DNA of 13,684 nt from an uncultured Rickettsiales bacterium. Lineage in GTDB: Bacteria > Pseudomonadota > Alphaproteobacteria > UBA8366. Each line of letters opens with the position of its first letter. The stretch's first letter is position 1. The translations under genes were made by a program, and so were the position numbers. The notes below the pieces were generated by a model that was given only the letters and a program-made list of their open reading frames with translations, had not been told where the DNA came from and did no database searches. Shown one piece after another: positions 1-6,780 of the stretch. The stretch is from contig CAJWTF010000101.1 of NCBI GenBank assembly GCA_913046825.1, positions 1 through 13,684 of the forward strand, in the 5' to 3' direction.

Positions 1-1
1 G

Positions 2-2389
2 GACAGCGATTTGATCACGGTCGTGGTTGAAGCGGCGACGCCGGATCGCGCTGATATGGCAGCCTTGGCGCTGGCGGCGCGGTTGCGGCAATTGCCGGCG
101 CATGTGGAGAAACTTTACGATTTCGCGGGCGAGGACTTCTTTCGTCGGAATGGCTTGCTCTACCGCGATGCGGAAGAGCTGGAAGAACTCGTCGATCAGC
201 TGTCGCAAGCGCAAGGGTTATTGGGAGCACTGAGTGACGACACCAGTCTGCGCGGATTGTCGGACGTCCTAGGGTTGGCCATCGATGAGATGCGCGTTGG
301 CAACGAACCAATTGGCGATCTCGCGAAGGTTTTTGGGCGAATTGCGGATGTGATCGCGGCGCGTCGGTCAGGTGAATTTAAGGAATTGTCTTGGCAGTTG
401 ATGATTTCGGACGAGGGGCCGAAGCCGAGTGATTTGCGGCGCTTTTTACAGGTACGGGTGAATGCGGATTGGTCGAGCCTATCGCCTGCTGCGCCTGCAA
501 TGGACGCGATTCGAGCGACGGCGCGGGAACTGGGCCTGACGTCGGAGAACGGCGTTCGCGTCCGGCTAACCGGCGGCCTGGCTCTCTCGACCGAGGAATT
601 GTCGAGTGTCTTCGAAGGCGCCAAGACCGCGAGCCTAATGTCCCTCGCCATGGTATCGCTGTGTTTGTTCTTCGGCTTGCGCTCCGTCGTTCTGGTCGGG
701 GCGACGATCGTGACCTTGGTGTGTGGATTGATTTGGACCGCGGGTTTCGCGACTGTCGCGGTCGGGCATCTTAACCTGCTGTCGGTGGCCTTCGCGGTGT
801 TGTTCATCGGGCTTGGCGTCGATTTCGGCATTCACTTCGCCTTGCGTTATGCGGAGGAATCCCACGGGTTGGCGGATCGCGGCACCGCGCTGCGGCGCAC
901 GGCGATGGGGGTTGGTGGCGCCATGACGCTTTGCGCGGTATCCGCCGCCATCGGATTTTACGCATTTCTGCCGACGGCTTACCTAGGGCTCGCTGAACTT
1001 GGTTTGATTTCCGGTACTAGTATGTTCATTGCCCTATTCATGAGCCTCACTTTGTTGCCGGCCGTACTTGCGGTTGTGCCGCTGCGTTTGAAACCCGCAC
1101 AGCCGGAGATGCAAGCGGTTCCTACGTTAACATTCTTCTCCCGGCATGGCGGTAAGGTGAGTGTTGCCGTGGCGATCTTCGCTTTCGGCGCGGCCTGGAT
1201 AACGCCACAGGTGCGGTTCGATTTCGATCCCCTAAATCTCCAAGACCCGAATACGGAATCGCTGCAAACCACATTGGAGCTGATCCGAGATAGCGAAACC
1301 TCACCAAAGACGATTTCGATCATCCGACCGAGTCTCGAGGAAGCGCGCGCGTTGGCGGTAAAACTGGCGGCACTGGAAGAGGTCGCGAAAGCGGTTACTG
1401 TCTCCAGCTTCGTGCCGGAGGCCCAGATGGATAAGTTGACGCTCATTACCGACCTGGCCTTCGTTCTACTGCCGGTATTTGAAACTACATCGAAGAAACC
1501 ATTGCCATCGGTGGCAGAGGAGCGGGCGACGCTGGTTAGGTTGTCGGAAAAGTTGGACGGGGTGTCATTGGGCAAAGAAGCGGCGCGGCTACGCAGCGAA
1601 CTTAACGCGTTCCTGGCAGAGGCAAAGAACGAGACGGCGGTCATTATATTGCGGGATGCCTTGTTGGGACTCTATCCGCGTTTGGTCGGGCAATTACAGA
1701 CGGCCCTTCAGGCGCGCGCAGTTGGCCTTTCGGATATACCGGTGGAATTGCGCGAACGGTTTCTCTCGGCGAGTGGAATTGCGCGGATCCAGGTAACGCC
1801 CGCATTCAGCGTTGAGGATAACCCAGCACTACGACGGTTCATAGAGGCGGTGCAAGCCATCGCGCCGAAGGCGACGGATAGCCCCGTAGTGATCTTAGAG
1901 GCGAGCCGGGCTGTTGTCGGAGCCATCCTGCAGGCGGCGATCACCGCGGGCGTCTTGATCCTCTTGATGTTGCTCTGTCTGTTGCGCAGCCTGCGCGATA
2001 CGTTGTTGGTGTTCTATCCGCTGGTCGTGGCCGGATTACTGACAGTCGCGACGGCGGTTCTCTTCGATCTACCGTTCAACTTCGCAAATGTCATTGTCCT
2101 GCCATTGCTGATGGGATTGGGGGTGGCGAGCGGTATTCATCTGGTCATGCGGTCACGGGACGCCCGTAACGGTATTGCTCTATTTCGCACGAGCACGCCG
2201 CGCGCCGTAGCTTTCAGTATACTGACGACGATTCTCTCTTTTGGAAGTCTCGCGGTCTCAACCCATCGCGGTACCGCCAGCATGGGCATTCTGTTGACCA
2301 TCGCCATTGGCTTTGCATTGCTTGGCGGATTGATTGCATTGCCGGCATTGATGGGATGGCTTGATACCCGCAGGTCTGAGCCGTCCTAG
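2..2389 (+). CDS. hpnN: HpnN, RND/MMPL-family hopanoid transporter (5' partial)
   Basis: This is an inner-membrane RND-superfamily transporter of the HpnN type, which in characterised bacteria is needed to move hopanoids to the outer membrane. The reading frame is open to the left edge (Asp-Ser-Asp precedes the TTG at position 11), so that TTG is an internal Leu codon and not the start; roughly the first 70-80 residues, including the first transmembrane helix, are probably missing. A large hydrophilic, presumably periplasmic, domain (about nt 20-620) is followed by a helix bundle at about nt 630-1090 containing GLGVDFGIH (nt 809-835). A second soluble domain follows (about nt 1200-1910), then a second bundle to the end containing MGLGVASGIH (about nt 2108-2140). 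This two-fold repeat is typical of RND pumps. The last helices end in a short basic tail. Its TAG stop overlaps the stop of the convergent pseudogene. The HpnN assignment rests on family resemblance and on the surrounding hopanoid genes. Confidence 0.9.
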   Translation, partial: DSDLITVVVEAATPDRADMAALALAARLRQLPAHVEKLYDFAGEDFFRRNGLLYRDAEELEELVDQLSQAQGLLGALSDDTSLRGLSDVLGLAIDEMRVGNEPIGDLAKVFGRIADVIAARRSGEFKELSWQLMISDEGPKPSDLRRFLQVRVNADWSSLSPAAPAMDAIRATARELGLTSENGVRVRLTGGLALSTEELSSVFEGAKTASLMSLAMVSLCLFFGLRSVVLVGATIVTLVCGLIWTAGFATVAVGHLNLLSVAFAVLFIGLGVDFGIHFALRYAEESHGLADRGTALRRTAMGVGGAMTLCAVSAAIGFYAFLPTAYLGLAELGLISGTSMFIALFMSLTLLPAVLAVVPLRLKPAQPEMQAVPTLTFFSRHGGKVSVAVAIFAFGAAWITPQVRFDFDPLNLQDPNTESLQTTLELIRDSETSPKTISIIRPSLEEARALAVKLAALEEVAKAVTVSSFVPEAQMDKLTLITDLAFVLLPVFETTSKKPLPSVAEERATLVRLSEKLDGVSLGKEAARLRSELNAFLAEAKNETAVIILRDALLGLYPRLVGQLQTALQARAVGLSDIPVELRERFLSASGIARIQVTPAFSVEDNPALRRFIEAVQAIAPKATDSPVVILEASRAVVGAILQAAITAGVLILLMLLCLLRSLRDTLLVFYPLVVAGLLTVATAVLFDLPFNFANVIVLPLLMGLGVASGIHLVMRSRDARNGIALFRTSTPRAVAFSILTTILSFGSLAVSTHRGTASMGILLTIAIGFALLGGLIALPALMGWLDTRRSEPS

Positions 2390-3379
2390 GGAGCGGTTTT
2401 CGATGTGAACGGCATTCGCCACCCGATTGCGAAGCCCCACGCAATCCAGATGACCTCACGCAGCGGTTTGACGAGCGAGATGGCGACATCGAATGCCCTA
2501 TTGCCGGTAATGGCGGCCGTCACCATGAATAAAGCGCCTTCTTGGGTGCCGAGGCTCAACGGGATGAAAAATGTCGCGGCGCGGGTGAGCTGGACGGCGG
2601 ATTCCAAAATCCATGCATCCAATATCGAGATTGTTGATCCGAGGAATATGGCGATGACGAAGACTTTCATCGTACCGACGATCCAATTCAAGAAGGAGAG
2701 GGACGTCGCGCGGGAAAATAGCCCGCCGCTGCCGGAATAGAATAGCAGCAATTCACGCTCGAATGACGTTATGCCCTCAAGCCACTTGTGCAACGGTTTG
2801 CTGAAGCGGGTACGGAAGAAAGCGCTGCCTGTCCGGCTGAAACTGCGAAACCGTTGAACGCAGAAGAATCCCATAATACTGAGGCTGAAGGTTAGCAGGC
2901 CGATGCCTGCTGAATATTTGAATGTGACTGAGAATTGCGTGGATAGAGGAATCAATCCATAGCCAATACAAAGATGGGCGACCAAGGCGATTAGATTGAT
3001 TTTTTTTAATATTAATGATGCAATTCCTTGGTCATACGCGATGCCGAGAACGTTTTACAGCAACGCCGCTTTTACCGGCTCGCCGCCCATCGTCCCCAGT
3101 GGGGTCGCCATGTTGAAGGCCTTGCCGACCATCCTGATCTTCCACAGATCATAAAGTTGCCGAAAACGGCCTCCGAGCCACTCAATGGTGAGTTACCAAG
3201 ATGCGGTATCGATCAAGAATCCGACAAAATAGACTGCCCGGACGCTAACTGCGCCAAAAAACCCAATTCCGTTGAGCTTGGCGAGGATAAGATCGGCATC
3301 GGAATTTTGGATAAAGAGGAAAATAATTCCCACTCCAAGTATTAAATAAAAAAGTGAGGAGCCGTCGTTTCATCAACAT
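2386..3379 (-). pseudogene. Broken flippase-like membrane protein (LPG synthase TM-type)
   Basis: One minus-strand frame runs through this region, recognisable as a polytopic membrane protein of the lysylphosphatidylglycerol-synthase transmembrane / flippase-like family. It is interrupted by TAA at 3193-3195 (after TASW) and TAA at 3055-3057 (after PVKAALL). The family-like block WKIRMVGKAFN...MGGEPVKAALL lies between the two stops, and good coding sequence continues after the second (NVLGIAYDQG...ASLILKK). The likely start, ATG at 3377-3379 (MLMKRRLLTF), is one frame off; removing one T from the six-T run at 3348-3353 joins it to the main frame. Repaired, the product would be about 330 residues, the usual size for the family. 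Restoring Gln (CAA) and Lys (AAA) at the two stops would fit the family as I recall it. The remaining open 199-codon part (2386-2985) would start at a TTG without a Shine-Dalgarno site, so I do not call it a gene. Relatives near hopanoid genes include HpnL, but I cannot say this is HpnL itself. Confidence 0.8.
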
Positions 3380-3607
3380 TATTCCGGAGGCGATTTGTCA
3401 TCCGTTTATGCGCAGAGAGAGCCTACCGTATACAATGGTTAACGAAAAGCTGAAGACCACTTGGGGAAACTGGGCTGGACGCCATGACTGGTGGTCGCTA
3501 ATAGTCCGGTTTCACTATACTTAGCGCAACTTGTGATTGCTGTAAGGCGGATTTGGCTCGTCGATGGATGTGCGATGGGGCGGCTGCGAGCTTTGAGAGA
3601 TGAAGTG

Positions 3608-4354
3608 ATGAAAGCTATAATGTTGGCTGCGGGCCTGGGATCACGGATGGGCCAGGATGGTGGATTTCCCCCAAAGGTTTTGCTGCGATTCGGGGGTATT
3701 AGCCTGCTGGAGCGTCATATTCGAATTCTCAAGAGTTTGAACATTTCCGAATTGGTGATCGGTGTCGGTTATAATGAAGATATGATCCATGAGGAATTGG
3801 AACGCATAGGTGCGGGAAGTTTTGTGCGGACAATCACGAATCCCGACTTCGCGCTCGGCGCCATCACGACATTGTGGTCCGTTAGGGAAGAATGTAAGGG
3901 GGGCGGACCGATTGTCATGATGGACGGCGATGTTTTGTACGATCAGAGTTTGATGGCGCGCTTGGTGAACGGAACTGAGGAGGATTGCCTTCTCTTCGAT
4001 AGCGGTATTGAACCCGGCGAGGAGCCGGTAAAGATTTGCCTCTCCGGTGATACCATCGTCGATTTTGGGAAAATGCCCGAGATCCCTCATGACCGCTTTG
4101 GTGAATGGGTCGGGTTTACCCGCTTTTCAGCGGAACAGGCGACCCGCATTCCACAGTATGTGGCACCCTATATAAAGCGGGGAGAGACCAGCCAAATTTA
4201 CGAGGTGGCAATTCGCGACCAGCTAATCGATGCCGATCCCAGCGTCTTTAAGATTGCCGATATTACGGGGCAACCATGGATCGAAATCGACTTTCCGGAG
4301 GATTTTGAAAACGCGGAGCGCGAAATTTTGCCGCGATTGGAGCCATTGCCCTAA
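3608..4354 (+). CDS. LicC-like sugar/alcohol-phosphate cytidylyltransferase (NTP transferase)
   Basis: This is a nucleotidyltransferase of 248 residues with the Rossmann-like NTP transferase fold. It shows the nucleotide-binding loop LAAGLGSRM (residues 6-14) with the following Lys23 (PPK), the metal-binding MDGDVLYD (residues 105-112), a GEWVGFTRFS block (165-174), YEVAIRDQL (198-206) and a C-terminal WIEIDFPEDFENAE (224-237). This arrangement is that of phosphocholine (LicC), inositol-1-phosphate and related phosphonate cytidylyltransferases, which make CDP-alcohols from CTP. The direct neighbour is a CDP-alcohol phosphatidyltransferase homologue, which supports CTP use; the alcohol phosphate is unknown. 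I chose the ATG at 3608 because the conserved MKAIMLAAG begins there; the frame is open further upstream to a GTG at 3491, but that part is not family-like. The Shine-Dalgarno site is weak (GAGAGA). The stop TAA directly abuts the next ATG. A GDP- or UDP-sugar pyrophosphorylase is less likely. Confidence 0.82.
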   Translation: MKAIMLAAGLGSRMGQDGGFPPKVLLRFGGISLLERHIRILKSLNISELVIGVGYNEDMIHEELERIGAGSFVRTITNPDFALGAITTLWSVREECKGGGPIVMMDGDVLYDQSLMARLVNGTEEDCLLFDSGIEPGEEPVKICLSGDTIVDFGKMPEIPHDRFGEWVGFTRFSAEQATRIPQYVAPYIKRGETSQIYEVAIRDQLIDADPSVFKIADITGQPWIEIDFPEDFENAEREILPRLEPLP

Positions 4355-4981
4355 ATGCCTGAGAAACCGCACCCAAAACCATTAGCATTGGACCAGCGTC
4401 TCGCGAAATACGCTGCCCGCGGATTGGCGAGGTTACTGGTCACACCGAATATGGTGACGGGCGCGAGTATTCTGGTCGGTGCTCTTGCGGCGGGATTGTT
4501 CGCTCAGGGCGGCGCGGTCGCGTATTGGGGAGCCGGTGTTTTCGTTGTCGTGGTGTGGATGGACCATGTCGATGGAGAGCTCGCGCGGCAGACTGGCATG
4601 ACGAGTGAGTTTGGTCATTATTTCGACCATGCGGCTGCCATGCTCAACTACGTGATGATGTTTGTCGGCGCGGGTTTCGGCCTCGATGAAGGAATTTTGG
4701 GTATTTCGGGATTTCTTCTTGGTACAGGGGCCGGAATCGGTGTTGCGGCGATCATGTGCTTACGGATCTATGCGGAAGAGCGAATTAGCCGTTCATTCGT
4801 CAAGCAGACGGTGTGCGCGGGCTTTGAAATTGAGGATGTTCTTTACATTGTCGCACCGATTACATGGGTAGGAGGGCTCGATTATTTTATCCTGCTTGCG
4901 GGCATCGGGGCGCCGCTATTTTTGCTTTATGTCATCTGGGATTGCCGGCGGGAAATGCGGCATCAGGGAAACAACAACTGA
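4355..4981 (+). CDS. CDP-alcohol phosphatidyltransferase homologue 1, atypical active site
   Basis: This is an integral membrane protein of 208 residues from the CDP-alcohol phosphatidyltransferase family, which transfers a phospho-alcohol or phosphatidyl group from a CDP carrier to a hydroxyl acceptor. The family signature is DxxDGxxARx8GxxxDxxxD. Here Asp70, Asp73-Gly74, Ala77-Arg78, Gly87 and Asp91 match, but the last aspartate position is Ala95 (HYFDHAAAM). Several hydrophobic helices flank it (about 33-50, 56-69, 97-110, 116-136, 163-195). A C-terminal block with EIED (158-161) and PITW (168-171) is shared with the second homologue at 5977. It starts with ATG immediately after the cytidylyltransferase stop, and its TGA overlaps the hpnA ATG by one base (TGATG), so the three genes are probably translationally coupled. 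The likely partner is the CDP-alcohol made by the upstream enzyme. Whether this copy is catalytically active by itself is open. Confidence 0.85.
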   Translation: MPEKPHPKPLALDQRLAKYAARGLARLLVTPNMVTGASILVGALAAGLFAQGGAVAYWGAGVFVVVVWMDHVDGELARQTGMTSEFGHYFDHAAAMLNYVMMFVGAGFGLDEGILGISGFLLGTGAGIGVAAIMCLRIYAEERISRSFVKQTVCAGFEIEDVLYIVAPITWVGGLDYFILLAGIGAPLFLLYVIWDCRREMRHQGNNN

Positions 4982-5970
4982 TGCCGACATTACTCACCGG
5001 CGCGACGGGTTTTGTGGGATCTGCGGTTCTCCGTCAACTTCTATTCGCGGGGTATGACGTCCGCGTTCTTGCTCGGCCAAAAAGCGATCGCCGTAATCTC
5101 GAAGGTCTGGAGTGTGAAATCGCCGAAGGCGACCTGAATGAGCCGGGGTCTCTTCGCGCGGCGGTTCGAGGATGCGAAAACCTGTTCCACGTCGCAGCTG
5201 ATTATCGTTTGTGGACGCCTGACCCGACGGAACTCTATCGAACGAATGTTGCCGCGACTGTCGATTTGTTTCGCGCTGCTGCCGAGGCAGGAGTAACTCG
5301 GATGCTCTATACGAGCAGCGTCGCGACCCTGGGGATCAATCCGGATGGCATACCATCCGACGAGACTACACCGGTGAGCGTCGACAATATGGTTGGGCAT
5401 TACAAGCGGTCAAAGTTTCTTGGCGAAGAAGCAGTCTCCGCGTTGGTCCGCGATGACGAGTTACCGATCGTTATTGTCAATCCGTCGACACCAATCGGGC
5501 CACGGGATGCAAAGCCGACCCCGACAGGTCGTATGATTGTTGAGGCCGCCGCCGGCCGCATGCCCGCCTATGTTGATACGGGCTTGAACGTGGTTCATGT
5601 CGAGGACGTCGCGGTCGGCCATCTACTGGCGTTCGAGAAAGGGCAGATCGGCGCAAGATATATTTTGGGTGGGGAAGACCTTTCGTTGCGGGATATTCTG
5701 ACCGAAATCGCAGCTATCGTTGGCCGAAAACCACCACGTATTAGCTTGCCGCGAGGGCCGCTTTTTCCGCTCGCATATGCCACGGAATGGTTGGCTAAAT
5801 TACGTAATTCTGGTGAACCGATGTTGACGGTAGATAGTTTGCGTATGTCACGAAAACGCATGTTTTTCTCCTCCGCAAAGGCGGAAAAGCAACTCGGATA
5901 CACTGCGAGACCGGCGTTGGAGGCACTGCAGGATGCTATCCGGTGGTTTCGTGACAATCGATATCTTTAG
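4981..5970 (+). CDS. hpnA: HpnA, hopanoid-associated NAD(P)-dependent sugar epimerase/reductase
   Basis: This is an extended short-chain dehydrogenase/reductase of 329 residues, of the hopanoid-associated sugar epimerase type. The Rossmann loop GATGFVG lies at residues 7-13, a Ser-rich TSS at 111-113 and the catalytic pair at Tyr141 and Lys145 (YKRSK). The HpnA family is defined mainly by its co-occurrence with hopanoid genes; its true substrate is not firmly established, so 'sugar epimerase' is a family label and not a proven activity. The ATG at 4981 is chosen because the Rossmann fold starts there (MPTLLTGATG), it overlaps the previous stop (TGATG), and AGGGA lies about 12 bases upstream. 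The same frame is open upstream to 4864 inside the preceding gene, but that extension is not family-like. The next gene starts six bases after the stop. Its place between two CDP-alcohol phosphatidyltransferase homologues suggests that it makes or modifies the alcohol, or the acceptor, used by them. Confidence 0.86.
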   Translation: MPTLLTGATGFVGSAVLRQLLFAGYDVRVLARPKSDRRNLEGLECEIAEGDLNEPGSLRAAVRGCENLFHVAADYRLWTPDPTELYRTNVAATVDLFRAAAEAGVTRMLYTSSVATLGINPDGIPSDETTPVSVDNMVGHYKRSKFLGEEAVSALVRDDELPIVIVNPSTPIGPRDAKPTPTGRMIVEAAAGRMPAYVDTGLNVVHVEDVAVGHLLAFEKGQIGARYILGGEDLSLRDILTEIAAIVGRKPPRISLPRGPLFPLAYATEWLAKLRNSGEPMLTVDSLRMSRKRMFFSSAKAEKQLGYTARPALEALQDAIRWFRDNRYL

Positions 5971-5976
5971 GCCGAT

Positions 5977-6573
5977 ATGACGCGGCTATACGATCAAAGG
6001 TTGGCCAATCTCCTTGTGAGACCATTGAGCAGGACCAATGTACAACCGAATGCGGTGACCTTGTTTAGCCTTGCCTTAGGCGTTTCGTCCGCATGCATAT
6101 TTGCGTTTGCGGATTTGGCGCTACAGTCGTTGGCCGCTTTTGTATTCATGTTGGCCGTGTTCGTCGATCATATGGATGGTGAACTTGCCCGCATGTCGGG
6201 TAAGACGAGTGTATTCGGTCATTATCTCGACTATCTGGTGGGGGCGGCGAATTACACTTTTCTGTTTTGCGGGCTTGGCCTTGCCGTTTATCGCGGGACG
6301 GGGATTGAGTTCGCGCTGTGGCTTGGTACGGCCGTGGGATTGTCGAATATCGTTATTGTGTCGCTGCGTATGTACATGGAGCGACGTTTCGGCGCGGAAG
6401 CGGTGGCGCATCCGAGTGCCAGCGGGATGGAGATCGAGGATTTTATCTATCTGATTGGGCCCATCACTTGGCTTGGCGGTATGGAATATTTTTTCTGGGC
6501 ATATGGAGTGGGGACCCTGGGTTATTTGGGGTGGACGGTTTTTGAGCTGTTGATTCGCGACAGAAGCGCTTAA
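5977..6573 (+). CDS. CDP-alcohol phosphatidyltransferase homologue 2, atypical active site
   Basis: This second membrane protein of the CDP-alcohol phosphatidyltransferase family has 198 residues and is clearly paralogous to the one at 4355. The signature residues Asp64, Asp67-Gly68, Ala71-Arg72, Gly81 and Asp85 are present, but the fourth aspartate position is Gly89 (HYLDYLVGA). Both proteins share DHxDGELAR, FGHYxD and the C-terminal EIED (here 152-155) and PITW (162-165) blocks. Hydrophobic stretches at about 27-46, 50-63, 92-106, 113-130 and 157-193 indicate a polytopic membrane protein. It starts six bases after hpnA and is the last gene of the cassette; a 207-base gap follows. Two similar but diverged copies in one operon could mean two acceptors, or a heterodimer, since characterised members of the family are dimeric. 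The family assignment is firm and the reaction is not. Confidence 0.85.
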   Translation: MTRLYDQRLANLLVRPLSRTNVQPNAVTLFSLALGVSSACIFAFADLALQSLAAFVFMLAVFVDHMDGELARMSGKTSVFGHYLDYLVGAANYTFLFCGLGLAVYRGTGIEFALWLGTAVGLSNIVIVSLRMYMERRFGAEAVAHPSASGMEIEDFIYLIGPITWLGGMEYFFWAYGVGTLGYLGWTVFELLIRDRSA

Positions 6574-6585
6574 TTGAATTGAATA

Positions 6586-6663
6586 CTCTTAGATTCGAAA
6601 GCATAAGGCATCCAAAGCAAGCTGAGGCGAGGGCTGGGATTTAGCTGTTGAGTTTGCTAAGAG
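6586..6663 (+). repeat. Inverted repeat in the leader region before ispH
   Basis: CTCTTAG at 6586-6592 and its exact reverse complement CTAAGAG at 6657-6663 enclose 64 bases. AGCAA near 6615 and TTGCT near 6654 offer a competing pairing. It lies just after the cassette stop and could form part of a 3' or 5' untranslated structure. Arms this short can occur by chance. Confidence 0.3.
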
Positions 6664-6680
6664 AATATCGGCGCATTAGT

Positions 6681-6703
6681 CGGGGGCTCTGTGTTTGCCC
6701 CCG
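6681..6703 (+). terminator. GC-rich hairpin between the cassette and ispH
   Basis: CGGGGGC (6681-6687) and GCCCCCG (6697-6703) form a perfect 7-bp stem with a 9-base loop. An A/T-rich stretch (TAAATATTAT) follows, but no clean run of T. It could be a weak terminator for the upstream cassette or a structure in the ispH leader. The stem is seen directly; its role is inferred. Confidence 0.45.
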
Positions 6704-6715
6704 GTAAATATTATC

Positions 6716-6746
6716 TTGACGATGGACGAGCCCGGGTCGTTGCTAC
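6716..6746 (+). promoter_or_regulatory. Possible sigma70-type promoter for ispH-hpnH
   Basis: TTGACG at 6716-6721 resembles a -35 element, and TGCTAC at 6741-6746 lies 19 bases downstream as a poor -10 element. It sits after the hairpin and about 35 bases before the ispH ATG, where a promoter would be expected. The -10 match and the spacing are both weak. Confidence 0.25.
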
Positions 6747-6780
6747 GGCGGCGAGATGCCGGAGAGGGAAGGACATTCGA

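Noticed and set aside
2386..2985. An open 199-codon minus-strand frame that could be called a short membrane protein
   Set aside because: It is the C-terminal part of the broken 330-residue gene. Its first codon is an internal TTG without a Shine-Dalgarno site, and family-like sequence continues upstream past the stop codons.
3028..3345. A plus-strand frame of 105 codons
   Set aside because: It is antisense to the pseudogene, its product has no recognisable family features, and the opposite strand clearly carries the real (decayed) coding sequence.
2386..3379. Stop-codon reassignment or programmed recoding to explain the two in-frame TAA codons
   Set aside because: TAA ends other genes in this window at the expected place (cytidylyltransferase, ispH, hpnH, hpnD), and a frameshift is also needed near the start, so decay is the simpler explanation.
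3431..3521. TACAAT (3431-3436) and TATACT (3516-3521) as -10 elements for the cassette
   Set aside because: Neither has a recognisable -35 element at normal spacing, so I do not list a promoter, although the cassette promoter probably lies somewhere in 3380-3600.
3395..3523. Possible small genes: a 15-codon TTG frame after GGAGG (3386-3390) and a 38-codon ATG frame at 3408
   Set aside because: The GGAGG is too far from the ATG, the TTG frame is very short, and neither product resembles anything I know. The stretch may be remnant or leader sequence.
4864..4980. A 39-codon N-terminal extension of hpnA
   Set aside because: It overlaps the preceding phosphatidyltransferase homologue in another frame and lies before the Rossmann fold, which normally begins at the very N-terminus.
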